Shown piece by piece: positions 7,712-16,063 of a stretch of DNA of 64,000 nt. A program made the translations under genes and the position numbers. The DNA lies in NCBI RefSeq assembly GCF_000230555.1, contig NC_016078.1, forward strand, positions 3,880,838 to 3,944,837, written 5' to 3'. How positions within the stretch are numbered: position 1 is the first letter of the stretch; every line of letters starts with the position of its first letter. The notes beneath the pieces are model-generated. The model did no database searches. It was not told the DNA's origin and worked only from the letters and a program-made list of their open reading frames with translations. Source of the stretch: Pelagibacterium halotolerans B2 (GTDB lineage: Bacteria; Pseudomonadota; Alphaproteobacteria; Rhizobiales; Devosiaceae).

Positions 7712-8362
7712 ATGATCTTTTCGCTGTTTTCCAAGCCGTCCACCGTTCCCGCCCCCGGCACCGCTTTGCCCGGTCGCTCCGCGCAGATGGATGTGGCGGC
7801 CGACCATTTCGTCAATGGCAATCCGCTCAAGGGACCCTATCCGGAGGGCAGCGAGATCATCTATTTCGGTCTGGGGTGCTTCTGGGGCGCAGAGCGGCTG
7901 TTCTGGCAATTGCCGGGCGTTTATGTAACCGCCGTGGGCTACCAGGGCGGGGAAACGCAAAACCCCACCTATGAGGAAGTCTGTTCGGGCGGCACCGGCC
8001 ACACAGAGGCGGTGATGGTGGTCTATGAGCCGCAAAAGATTTCCCTCGATACCCTGCTCAAAACCTTCTGGGAGGAGCACGACCCCACCCAGGGCATGCG
8101 GCAGGGCAATGATGTGGGCACCCAGTACCGCTCGGCCATCTACACCACGTCCCAGGCGCAGGCCGAGGCGGTGGGCATCAGCCGCGACCGTTATGCCGCC
8201 GAGCTCAAGGCCGCGGGCAGGGGAGAGATCACCACCGAAATCGAGCCCGCCGGTCCGTTCTATTTCGCCGAAACCTACCACCAGCAATATCTGGCCAAGA
8301 ACCCCAACGGCTATTGCGGCCTCAAGGGCACCGGCGTCTCCTGCCCGCTGCCGGCCGCTTGA
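7712..8362 (+). CDS. msrA: Peptide methionine (S)-S-oxide reductase MsrA
   Basis: 216 residues from the ATG with GGAG 7 nt upstream. The MsrA active-site motif GCFWGAE carries the catalytic Cys56. Downstream conserved blocks [25 protein letters not shown] and [23 protein letters not shown] define the family and the substrate pocket. The enzyme reduces the S epimer of methionine sulfoxide in proteins and free methionine, repairing oxidative damage. The C-terminus has one further Cys pair ([12 protein letters not shown]) that could act as resolving cysteines. The N-terminal 45 residues are an extension common in alphaproteobacterial MsrA. Three palindromic repeats follow the stop directly. Confidence 0.95.
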   Translation: MIFSLFSKPSTVPAPGTALPGRSAQMDVAADHFVNGNPLKGPYPEGSEIIYFGLGCFWGAERLFWQLPGVYVTAVGYQGGETQNPTYEEVCSGGTGHTEAVMVVYEPQKISLDTLLKTFWEEHDPTQGMRQGNDVGTQYRSAIYTTSQAQAEAVGISRDRYAAELKAAGRGEITTEIEPAGPFYFAETYHQQYLAKNPNGYCGLKGTGVSCPLPAA

Positions 8363-8365
8363 CCC

Positions 8366-8570
8366 AGAGCGCTTCCAGCAAAAGTGGGTACCACTTTTGC
8401 GGTTCGGAAGCGCGACCAGCAAAGCACCGGCGCTTCCAGCAAAAGTGGGTACCACTTTTGCGTTCGGAAGCGCGACCAGCAAAGCACCGGCGCTTCCAGC
8501 AAAAGCATGTCCTCGGCCCGATCGGGGATGGGCACCACTTTTGCGGTCCGGAAGCGCGACCGGCAAAAGG
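8366..8570. repeat. Three tandem copies of an intergenic palindrome (family A)
   Basis: Copies lie at 8369-8413, 8430-8473 and 8490-8557. Each has outer arms GCGCTTCC/GGAAGCGC and an inner pairing of CAAAAGTGG with CCACTTTTG, joined by a short GACCAGCAAAGCACCG spacer. The third copy has a longer middle containing GCATGTCCTCGGCCCGATC. The same family recurs at 15928, 21781, 29945 and 63920. Transcribed as RNA each copy would form a stable hairpin. Confidence 0.85.
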
Positions 8571-8588
8571 TTTATTGCCAATTCCCTC

Positions 8589-8618
8589 AGGCCCGACTTA
8601 TGGTCGGGCCTGTTTTTT
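8589..8618 (+). terminator. Rho-independent terminator downstream of msrA
   Basis: Perfect 9-bp stem AGGCCCGAC/GTCGGGCCT with a 5-nt loop, followed by G and six T. It lies after the tandem repeats and just before the lipoprotein gene, isolating msrA from it. Confidence 0.85.
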
Positions 8619-8630
8619 GGGAGACGGGAA

Positions 8631-9218
8631 ATGCTGCGTCTGTTGCTGGTCTGTGCCGCGCTTTTGGGAGCGCTTGTCCTTGCTTCCTGCGCAACCCTTT
8701 CCCAGGAACAGTGCGAGGCCGGAGATTGGCGCGCCATCGGCTTTAACGATGGTGCCGATGGCCGTCCGGCCGATCGCATATCGAGCCATGCCGAGGCCTG
8801 TTCGGAATATGGAATTGCGGTCGACAGCGCCTTGTATCAGACCGGCCGCGCCGAGGGCCTGGGCGTCTATTGCCGCCTCGGCAATGCCGAGCGGCAGGGG
8901 CGGTCGGGCGATCGCTACTATGGGGTGTGCGAGGGCGAACTGGGCGTTGCCTTTGCCCGCGTCCATGCCGCCGCCGGCGAGATCTACGATCGCCAGGCCG
9001 AGCTCAACAGCCTCGATAGCGAAATAGACGCCAAACTGGCCGAACTGCGAGGCGGCAATCCAACCCCTGAGCAGGTCGCGGCCCTGACGCGGGAACTGAC
9101 GATCCTGCAGACCGAACGCCGCATGCTCGAGTTGCGCCTGCGCTCGGCCGAACAGCACCTCTCGGCGCTCCGCCGCCAGGAGGAAATCCGTCTCGCCCAG
9201 ACCGGTATCGCCTACTGA
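8631..9218 (+). CDS. DUF2799-like outer-membrane-type lipoprotein
   Basis: 195 residues. A lipoprotein signal peptide ends at the lipobox LASC with the lipidated Cys20. The mature part contains QCEAGDWRAIGFNDGADG, then EGLGVYCRLGNAERQGRSG, a conserved pattern of DUF2799 proteins, and a C-terminal coiled coil (residues about 115-185) rich in Leu/Glu/Arg. Anchored in the periplasm, probably on the inner or outer membrane; the function is unknown. Start ATG is preceded by GGAGACGGGAA. The frame extends far upstream through msrA, but that part is antisense to sense or shadow. Flanked on both sides by strong terminators, so monocistronic. Confidence 0.8.
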   Translation: MLRLLLVCAALLGALVLASCATLSQEQCEAGDWRAIGFNDGADGRPADRISSHAEACSEYGIAVDSALYQTGRAEGLGVYCRLGNAERQGRSGDRYYGVCEGELGVAFARVHAAAGEIYDRQAELNSLDSEIDAKLAELRGGNPTPEQVAALTRELTILQTERRMLELRLRSAEQHLSALRRQEEIRLAQTGIAY

Positions 9219-9223
9219 ACGAA

Positions 9224-9249
9224 AAAAAGGGGCTGAGGAGCCCCTTTTT
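9224..9249. terminator. Bidirectional rho-independent terminator
   Basis: Stem AAAAAGGGGCT/AGCCCCTTTTT with a GAGG loop lies between the end of the lipoprotein gene and the convergent peroxiredoxin gene. Both strands end in a T run, so it can serve both. Confidence 0.85.
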
Positions 9250-9293
9250 GCCGGTTTCGGATTTTGATGGGGAACGCTGGCGGTTCCCTTCTT

Positions 9294-9391
9294 TCGCTTC
9301 CCCGGTGAAAACCGGGGTCCAGCAGTATGGCCTCTTGCGCCGACGCCCGAAAAGTACGCCCATGGGCTCCGGCTTTCGCCGGAGAAGCGAA
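9294..9391. repeat. Paired GGCGAAAGCC-type palindromes (family C)
   Basis: Two short hairpins (CCCCGG..CCGGGG and CTCCGGC..GCCGGAG) lie inside outer arms TTCGCTTC/GAAGCGAA. Related copies occur at 19868, 32262 and 59991, all intergenic. Confidence 0.75.
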
Positions 9392-9451
9392 GGAAACAAA
9401 TCCAATTCCAGATAACGCCAAACGGCTCTATTGTTTGCTCACGCCTGAAAC

Positions 9452-10084
9452 TCAGGCGCCCGGCTGCTTGACGATACGCAGATAGGGTTTGACCTCGTTC
9501 CAGCCTTCGGGGAATTTTTCCTTGGCCTGCTCATTGGTCACGGCCGGGACGATGATCACGTCTTCGCCGTTCTTCCAGTTGACCGGGGTCGCCACCTGAT
9601 GGTTGGCGGTCAGTTGCAAACTGTCGATAACCCGCAGGATCTCGTCGAAATTGCGGCCCGTCGAGGCGGGATATTCGAGCTTGAGCTTGACCTTCTTGTC
9701 CGGTCCGACAACGAACACCGAGCGCACCGTCAGCGTGTTGTCGGCATTGGGATGGATCATGTCGTACTGGCGGGCGATTGTGCCGTCATCGGCAATCAGC
9801 GGGAAATTGAGGGCCGCCCCCTGCGTCTCCTCGATATCGCGCGCCCAACCCTCATGGTCCTCGATCTTGTCGACCGACAAGCCCAGAACCTTGACGCCGC
9901 GTTTTTCAAATTCGGGTTTCAGCTTGGCGGTATAGCCCAGTTCGGTCGTGCAGACCGGGGTGTAGTTCTTGGGGTGCGAAAACAGCACCGCCCAGCTTCC
10001 ATCGATGTAATCGTGAAACCGGATTTCCCCTTCCGTGGTCTGCGCGGTGAAATCGGGCGCCGTATCGCCGATCAGAATAGCCAT
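9452..10084 (-). CDS. 1-Cys peroxiredoxin (Prx6 family)
   Basis: 210 residues. The thioredoxin-like core carries the peroxidatic motif NYTPVCTTELG with Cys45; no second, resolving Cys is present, which places it in the 1-Cys Prx6 class. The long C-terminal part (NHQVATPVNWKNGEDVIIVP, then KEKFPEGW) is the dimerization extension of that class. It reduces hydrogen peroxide and organic hydroperoxides in the cytoplasm using an external thiol. Start ATG is preceded by AGGAGA. The residue before the motif is Asn rather than the more usual Asp (family DFTPVCTTE), a minor variation. Convergent with the lipoprotein gene across a shared terminator. Confidence 0.93.
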   Translation of the reverse strand: MAILIGDTAPDFTAQTTEGEIRFHDYIDGSWAVLFSHPKNYTPVCTTELGYTAKLKPEFEKRGVKVLGLSVDKIEDHEGWARDIEETQGAALNFPLIADDGTIARQYDMIHPNADNTLTVRSVFVVGPDKKVKLKLEYPASTGRNFDEILRVIDSLQLTANHQVATPVNWKNGEDVIIVPAVTNEQAKEKFPEGWNEVKPYLRIVKQPGA

Positions 10085-10243
10085 TTGCCTGTCTCCTTTT
10101 CCGTGCCCGAAGATCGGGTGATTGGATCAAAAACCGTCCAATGCAATATGGGCCTTATTGCGTTGCCATGAACAGTGCGCAGGGGAAATGTTTTGCCCAT
10201 TTGCCCCGGACCGGGGGCAAGGCTTTGCCTTTGCCCGCACAAC

Positions 10244-10525
10244 CTAACGGTCGAGGTGACCCAGATCGCGTTCCGGATCAATCAGGTCGCGCACCCTTTG
10301 TTTCAGCGTCTTGACGTCGGGAAACCCGCCATCGCGCTTGCGCTCCCAAAGCAGAGTGTCTCCGGCGGCAATTTCAAAGATCCCGCCCGTCCCTGGCACC
10401 AGCGTCACCCCCGCCAGTTCGGTCCCGAAAGTCGAGAGCAACTCCTGGGCCATCCAGCCCGAACGCAGCAGCCAGTTGCATTGCGTGCAATAGGTTATGG
10501 TTATGGCAGGTCTGCCGGGCTCCAT
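10244..10525 (-). CDS. SelW/Rdx-family thioredoxin-like protein
   Basis: 93 residues. N-terminal redox motif CTQC (residues 13-16), with cysteine where eukaryotic selenoprotein W has selenocysteine, then GTGGIFEI and the hallmark WERKRDGGFPDVKTLKQRVRD. The fold is a small thioredoxin-like domain, presumed to handle thiol redox reactions; bacterial function is not established. The start is the internal ATG with GGA about 10 nt upstream, because the longer frame would run into the divergent SorC gene. The stop is 159 nt from the peroxiredoxin start, on the same strand, so the two could be cotranscribed as a redox pair. Confidence 0.85.
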   Translation of the reverse strand: MEPGRPAITITYCTQCNWLLRSGWMAQELLSTFGTELAGVTLVPGTGGIFEIAAGDTLLWERKRDGGFPDVKTLKQRVRDLIDPERDLGHLDR

Positions 10526-10593
10526 GCTGTCTCGTCCTTTCCATGCCAGCCGATGCGGTATATCTACACCATGAAAAAGGGGAGACAAACCAG

Positions 10594-11547
10594 GTGCCGC
10601 CGCGTTCGGAAGCCACCCGCAACAAGCTCGACGATGCCGCCCGCGCCGGGTGGCTCTATTACGTTGCCGGCAATACCCAGGACGAAATCGCGCTAAAGCT
10701 CGGCGTCTCGCGCCAGAGCGCCCAGCGGCTCGTCTCGCTCGCCATATCCGAAAAGCTCATCAAGGTCCGCCTCGACCACCCCATCGCCGATTGCCTTGAG
10801 CTGTCCGCCCGGCTCAAGGAGCGCTTCGGTCTGCGCCTTGTCGAAATCGTTCCCTCCGATCCCGGTCATCCCGATACCACCCTGGGGGTTGCCGATGCGG
10901 CTGCCCTGGAGATCGAAAAAATTCTCTCCGGCTCCAGCCCCGTCATTCTCGGGGTCGGCACGGGCCGCACCCTCAAGGCCGCCGTGGATCTGCTCCCGGC
11001 CATGGATTGCCCCCAGCACAAGATCGTGTCGCTCACCGGCAATATCGCGCCCGATGGTTCCGCCGCCTTTTACAACGTCATCTTTTCCATAGCCGACAAG
11101 GTTAAGGCGCCGTCCTTTCCCATGCCCCTGCCGGTGATTGCCGCCACCGCGCGCGACAGGCAATTGCTGCACAGCCAGGTCGGCATCGAAAAAAACCTCG
11201 CCCTCGCCGCGCAGGCCAGCGTGTCCTTCGTGGGTGTTGGCGATCTGGGGCCCAACGCTCCGCTTTATGAGGATGGCTTCGTCACCCGCGCCGAACTCAA
11301 AGCCCTGCAAAAGGCTGGCGCGGTGGGCGAAATGCTCGGCTGGGTTTTCGATGCCGGCGGCGAGCTGGTCGCGGGCATGACCAATGAGCGCGTGGCCTCG
11401 GCCCCCTTGCCCTCGGGCGAGCGGGCGCTTGTCATCGCCGCGGCCCGCGGCCCCAACAAGGTCGCCGCCATCCGCGCCGCCGTCGCCCGGGGCCTCGTCA
11501 ATGGCCTCATCACCGACGAAGACACCGCCGCCCAGCTTCTGGCCTGA
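10594..11547 (+). CDS. SorC-family (sugar-binding) transcriptional regulator
   Basis: 317 residues from the GTG that follows GGGGAG at 9 nt; an ATG at 10543 is possible but lacks a ribosome site. Residues about 10-55 hold a helix-turn-helix (GNTQDEIALKLGVSRQSAQRLVSLAI, split here as GNTQDEIALKLGVS and RQSAQRLV). The rest is the SorC sugar-phosphate-binding domain, with GVGTGRTLKAAVDLL as the phosphate-binding loop and SFVGVGDLGPNAPLY as the second pocket element. It lies immediately upstream of the polyol operon on the same strand and most likely controls it in response to a polyol or its phosphate. SorC proteins bind palindromes near promoters; see 11762-11798. Confidence 0.88.
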   Translation: MPPRSEATRNKLDDAARAGWLYYVAGNTQDEIALKLGVSRQSAQRLVSLAISEKLIKVRLDHPIADCLELSARLKERFGLRLVEIVPSDPGHPDTTLGVADAAALEIEKILSGSSPVILGVGTGRTLKAAVDLLPAMDCPQHKIVSLTGNIAPDGSAAFYNVIFSIADKVKAPSFPMPLPVIAATARDRQLLHSQVGIEKNLALAAQASVSFVGVGDLGPNAPLYEDGFVTRAELKALQKAGAVGEMLGWVFDAGGELVAGMTNERVASAPLPSGERALVIAAARGPNKVAAIRAAVARGLVNGLITDEDTAAQLLA

Positions 11548-11590
11548 CCTCACCGCGCCCAGTACGTTCCTGACCTCACCTCCCCACCAC

Positions 11591-11628
11591 CGTCATCCCG
11601 GGCGAAGACCCGGGACCCAGTACCCCCA
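11591..11628. repeat. Intergenic palindrome, GTCATCCCGGGCGAAGACCCGGG type (family B)
   Basis: CCCGGG/CCCGGG hairpin with loop CGAAGA, preceded by CTCCCCACC and followed by ACCCAGTACCCCCA. A nearly identical copy with the same flanks is at 57191-57227 and a variant at 21712-21750. Confidence 0.75.
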
Positions 11629-11742
11629 GCACCGGCGACCCCGCCTCCGTGTCTTTCCAGAAACCATCATGATGCCGCCCCGCAAACGCGACCGCCGTGG
11701 CCCTCGTTCTGAGCAATTTCCCCAACCATGAGCAAAAGCCCC

Positions 11743-11798
11743 TTGACATTTCATTCAAGAAAATGAGTAATTGCCCATGCGTATAGCAAATGCTCATT
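11743..11798 (+). promoter_or_regulatory. Polyol operon promoter with SorC-type inverted-repeat operator
   Basis: A consensus -35 TTGACA lies at 11743-11748; the best -10 at 17 nt spacing is a weak AGTAAT. Overlapping and downstream are imperfect inverted half-sites AATGAGTAATTGC (11762-11774) and GCAAATGCTCATT (11786-11798), 11 nt apart, that match in 11 of 13 positions. A further similar half-site ATGAGCAAAAGC lies just upstream of the -35. The arrangement suits a SorC or other activator/repressor acting on the operon. Confidence 0.65.
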
Positions 11799-11821
11799 AG
11801 AGCATATGGGAGGATTACCAT

Positions 11822-13132
11822 ATGAAATTACGCTCGATCATCATCGGGTCGTGTTCGCTGTTTGCCCTTGCGGCCGGCGCGCAGGCCCAGTCAATCACCA
11901 TCGCCACGGTCAACAATGGCGACATGATCCGCATGCAGGGTCTGTCCGATCGGTTCACCGAACAGACCGGCATCGCCCTCGAATGGGTGACGCTGGAAGA
12001 AAACGTCCTGCGCCAGCGCGTCACCACCGACATCGCCACCGGCGGTGGCCAGTATGACGTCATGACAATCGGCGCCTACGAAACCCCCATCTGGGCCGCT
12101 CAGGGCTGGCTTGCCCCGCTCGACGATCTGGGTGACGACTACAACGCCGACGATCTGATCCCCGCCGTGCGCGAGGCTCTTTCGGTCGATGGCACCCAGT
12201 ATGCCTCTCCGTTCTATGCGGAAAGCGCAATGATCATGTACCGCACCGACCTCTTCGAAGAGGCCGGTCTGGAAATGCCGCAGGAACCCACCTGGGAATT
12301 CATCGGCGAAGCGGCCCGGGCCATCACCGACCGCGACAATGAAATCTACGGCATCTGCCTGCGTGGCAAGGCCGGCTGGGGCGAGAACATGGCGTTCATC
12401 ACCGCCCTTGCCAATTCCATGGGCGGCCGTTGGTTCGATATGGATTGGGAACCCCAGTTCGAAAGCCCCGAATGGAACGAAGCGCTCACCTATTACGTCG
12501 ACCTGATGACCGATGCGGGCCCTCCGGGTGCCTCGTCCAACGGGTTCAACGAAAATCTGGCGCTGTTCCAGCAGGGCAAGTGCGGCATGTGGATGGATGC
12601 CACCGTCGCCGCTTCCTTCGTCTCCAACCCCGATGAAAGCCAGGTCGCAGACAGCGTCGGTTACGCGCTGTTCCCGACCAATGGCGAGTTCGACAACCAC
12701 GGCAACTGGCTGTGGGTCTGGTCGCTGGCCGTCCCGGCAAGCTCGCAGAACGTCGACGAAGCCAAGCAGTTCATCGAATGGGCGACCTCGGAAGCCTATC
12801 TCGAAATGGTTGCCGAGGAAGAGGGCTGGGCCAACGTTCCCCCGGGAACCCGCACCTCTCTCTATGAAAACCCGGCCTATATCGAAGCGGCCCCGTTTGC
12901 CGAAATCACCCTTGAGGCAATCGAGGCGGCCAACACCACCAACTCCTCGGTACAGGATGTGCCCTATGCCGGCGGCCAGTTCGTGGCGATCCCCGAATTC
13001 CAGGGCATCGGCACTTCGGTCGGCCAGATCTTCTCGGCGGCTCTCGCCGGACAGGTCAATGTCGACCAGGCCCTCCAGCAGGCCCAGCAGTCCGCCCGCA
13101 TGGAAATGGACCGCGCCGGTTACTACCGTTAG
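11822..13132 (+). CDS. smoE: Polyol ABC transporter, periplasmic binding protein
   Basis: 436 residues with a Sec signal peptide cleaved after AQA (residue about 22). The mature protein has the two-lobe extracellular solute-binding family 1 fold: LSDRFTEQTGIALEWVTLEENVLRQRV, YDVMTIGAYETPIWAAQGWLAPLDD, YASPFYAESAMIMYRTDLFEEAGL, and a C-terminal GTSVGQIFSAALAGQ. It resembles the sorbitol/mannitol binding proteins of Rhodobacter and rhizobia. It delivers polyols to the permeases encoded next. Strong ribosome site GGAGG 8 nt before the ATG. A hairpin follows the gene, which would keep its mRNA more abundant than that of the permeases. The exact polyol is inferred from the dehydrogenase in the operon. 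Confidence 0.9.
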   Translation: MKLRSIIIGSCSLFALAAGAQAQSITIATVNNGDMIRMQGLSDRFTEQTGIALEWVTLEENVLRQRVTTDIATGGGQYDVMTIGAYETPIWAAQGWLAPLDDLGDDYNADDLIPAVREALSVDGTQYASPFYAESAMIMYRTDLFEEAGLEMPQEPTWEFIGEAARAITDRDNEIYGICLRGKAGWGENMAFITALANSMGGRWFDMDWEPQFESPEWNEALTYYVDLMTDAGPPGASSNGFNENLALFQQGKCGMWMDATVAASFVSNPDESQVADSVGYALFPTNGEFDNHGNWLWVWSLAVPASSQNVDEAKQFIEWATSEAYLEMVAEEEGWANVPPGTRTSLYENPAYIEAAPFAEITLEAIEAANTTNSSVQDVPYAGGQFVAIPEFQGIGTSVGQIFSAALAGQVNVDQALQQAQQSARMEMDRAGYYR

Positions 13133-13144
13133 CGCCTAAACTGG

Positions 13145-13168
13145 AGGGGCCGGGCCATACCGGCCCCT
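13145..13168 (+). terminator. Intercistronic hairpin after the binding-protein gene
   Basis: Perfect stem AGGGGCCGG/CCGGCCCCT with a GCCATA loop, followed by only a weak T stretch (TCATTT). It probably gives partial termination or 3' protection, as is usual between a binding-protein gene and permease genes. Confidence 0.6.
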
Positions 13169-13215
13169 TCATTTCGCGATCCCCCCAATCGCGCGCCAAG
13201 GTCAGGGAGAGGACA

Positions 13216-14082
13216 ATGGCAACAGCTCAAACCCAAACAGCGGCCCGGTTCATGATGGCCCCTTCGGTCATCGCGCTTTTGATCTGGATGATCGTGCCGC
13301 TTTCGATGACCGTCTGGTTCTCGTTCCAGTGGTACACGGCCTTCCGCGCGCCTGAATTCACCGGCTTTGCCAACTACACCTATTTCTTTGCCAACCCCAA
13401 CATCTGGACGGTGTTTCTAAACACCCTGATCCTTGTGGGGGGCGTGCTGGCAATCACCCTTGTCGGCGGCACCTTGCTGGCGCTGCTGCTCGATCAGCCC
13501 ATGTTCGGGCAGGGCATCGTGCGCCTTCTGGTCATCGCCCCGTTCTTTGTCATGCCCACCGTGTCCGCGCTGGTGTGGAAGAACATGCTCATGCACCCGG
13601 TCAACGGGCTCTTCGCCTGGATCGCGCGAACCTTCGGCCTCCAGCCGGTCGATTGGTTCGCCCACGTGCCGCTGTTTTCGGTCATCATCATCGTTGCCTG
13701 GCAATGGCTGCCCTTTGCAACGCTCATCCTTCTGACCGCGCTGCAATCGCTCGATGAGGAACAGCGCGAGGCCGCCGGCATGGACGGCGCGGGACCCATA
13801 TCGCTGTTTTTCTACATAATCCTGCCCCACATGAGCCGCGCGCTCACCGTGGTCATGCTCATCCAGACAATCTTCCTGCTCTCGGTGTTTGCCGAAATCT
13901 TCGTCACCACCAATGGCGGGCCGGGCGTCGCCACCACCAATCTGCCGTTCCTGATCTATCTCCAGGCCCAGTTCCAGTATGATTTCGGTCTGGCCTCGGC
14001 CGGCGGCATCGTCGCCGTCATCCTCGCCAATATCGTCGCGATCTTCCTGCTTCGCGTCGTCGGCAAGAATCTGGAGGCTTGA
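13216..14082 (+). CDS. smoF: Polyol ABC transporter permease 1
   Basis: 288 residues with six predicted membrane helices (about 13-35, 72-95, 105-128, 155-178, 204-228, 260-282). The ABC-2 coupling motif EAAGMDGAGPISLFFYIILP near residue 190 is the EAA loop that contacts the ATPase. It belongs to the MalF/UgpA-like permease family, inner membrane. Ribosome site AGGGAGAGGACA. It forms the heteromeric channel with the next permease; the stop is 3 nt before that start. Assignment as polyol-specific follows from operon context, not from sequence alone. Confidence 0.9.
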   Translation: MATAQTQTAARFMMAPSVIALLIWMIVPLSMTVWFSFQWYTAFRAPEFTGFANYTYFFANPNIWTVFLNTLILVGGVLAITLVGGTLLALLLDQPMFGQGIVRLLVIAPFFVMPTVSALVWKNMLMHPVNGLFAWIARTFGLQPVDWFAHVPLFSVIIIVAWQWLPFATLILLTALQSLDEEQREAAGMDGAGPISLFFYIILPHMSRALTVVMLIQTIFLLSVFAEIFVTTNGGPGVATTNLPFLIYLQAQFQYDFGLASAGGIVAVILANIVAIFLLRVVGKNLEA

Positions 14083-14085
14083 GAC

Positions 14086-14916
14086 ATGGCCCGTGCTATT
14101 TCAACCCAAAGGAAGATCGGCTTCACGGCCTTTGCCTGGCTCATCGCCTTTGTGATCTTTTTCCCGATCCTCTGGACGTTCCTGACCAGCTTCAAGACCG
14201 AGGGCACCGCGATTGCCACCCCGCCCCAGTTCCTGTTTTTCAACTGGACGACGGAAAACTACGCGACGGTCCTCGAGCGCTCGAACTATTTCCGCTTTCT
14301 GGGCAATTCGATCATCACCGCGGTCGGCTCGACCCTTTTAGGTCTGGTGATCGCCATTCCCGCCGCCTGGGCCATGGCGTTTTCGCCGACAAAGCGCACC
14401 AAGGACATCCTGATGTGGATGTTATCGACCAAGATGCTGCCCGCCGTCGGCGTTCTGGTGCCCATCACCATGCTGTTCCGCATGGCCGGGCTCACAGACA
14501 CCCATCTGGGGCTCACCCTGGTCCTCACCCTCATCAATCTGCCCATTATCGTCTGGATGCTGTTCACCTATTTCAAGGAAATCCCCGTCGATATCCTCGA
14601 GGCCGCCCGCATGGATGGCGCGTCCCTCCGTCAGGAGGTGATCTATGTCCTCACCCCCATGGCCATCCCCGGCATCGCGTCCACAATGCTGCTCAACATC
14701 ATCCTGGCCTGGAATGAATCGTTCTGGACCATCGTCCTGACCACCACCCAGGCAACCCCGCTGCCCGCGTTCATCGCGGCTTATTCTTCGCCCGAGGGCC
14801 TGTTCTGGGCCAAGCTTTCGGCAGCATCGATGATGGCCATTGCGCCCATCCTCATCATGGGCTGGTTCAGCCAGAAACAATTGGTCCGCGGCCTGACCTT
14901 CGGCGCGGTTAAGTAG
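14086..14916 (+). CDS. smoG: Polyol ABC transporter permease 2
   Basis: 276 residues with six membrane helices starting at FTAFAWLIAFVIFFPILWTF (about residues 15-34). The EAA loop is LEAARMDGASLRQEVIYVLTP. Ends with the typical MalG-like QKQLVRGLTFGAVK tail that approaches the ATPase. Start ATG is only 3 nt after the upstream stop, with the ribosome site GGAGG lying inside the previous gene, so translation is closely linked. Partner of the preceding permease in the inner membrane. Confidence 0.9.
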   Translation: MARAISTQRKIGFTAFAWLIAFVIFFPILWTFLTSFKTEGTAIATPPQFLFFNWTTENYATVLERSNYFRFLGNSIITAVGSTLLGLVIAIPAAWAMAFSPTKRTKDILMWMLSTKMLPAVGVLVPITMLFRMAGLTDTHLGLTLVLTLINLPIIVWMLFTYFKEIPVDILEAARMDGASLRQEVIYVLTPMAIPGIASTMLLNIILAWNESFWTIVLTTTQATPLPAFIAAYSSPEGLFWAKLSAASMMAIAPILIMGWFSQKQLVRGLTFGAVK

Positions 14917-14928
14917 GGAGGTAAGGAA

Positions 14929-15927
<999 letters not shown>

Positions 15928-16030
15928 AGCGTGTCCAGCAAAAGTGGAAACGGTTTTGCGGTTCGGACACGCGACAAAACAAAGGTTAAGAGCCGAGGAT
16001 TTGATCCAATCAAATCCTGAACGGCTCTAA
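15928..16030. repeat. Family A palindrome plus a second long hairpin
   Basis: The first hairpin (15929-15972) has arms GCGTGTCC/GGACACGC with a middle AGCAAAAGTGGAAACGGTTTT. It is followed by a second, AT-rich hairpin (15987-16030), whose outer arms AGAGCCG/CGGCTCT enclose GGATTTGAT/ATCAAATCC. They sit between the ATPase gene and mtlK and could cause partial termination or mRNA processing. Confidence 0.75.
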
Positions 16031-16063
16031 CGCAAAGAACACCATTCGAGGATCAGCGGCAAT

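Noticed and set aside
8366..8570. CRISPR array
   Set aside because: Only three copies, each palindromic with family members elsewhere, and spacers are identical rather than unique; no cas genes.
8025..8630. Upstream extension of the lipoprotein frame through msrA
   Set aside because: Out of frame with msrA and passes the repeats and a terminator; the lipoprotein signal peptide begins at 8631.
7604..8779. Minus-strand 391-codon frame across msrA and the repeats
   Set aside because: Antisense to msrA, and its middle is only the translated tandem repeats.
10244..10525. Selenoprotein (SelW with Sec)
   Set aside because: The active position is a cysteine codon in CTQC and no in-frame TGA is present.
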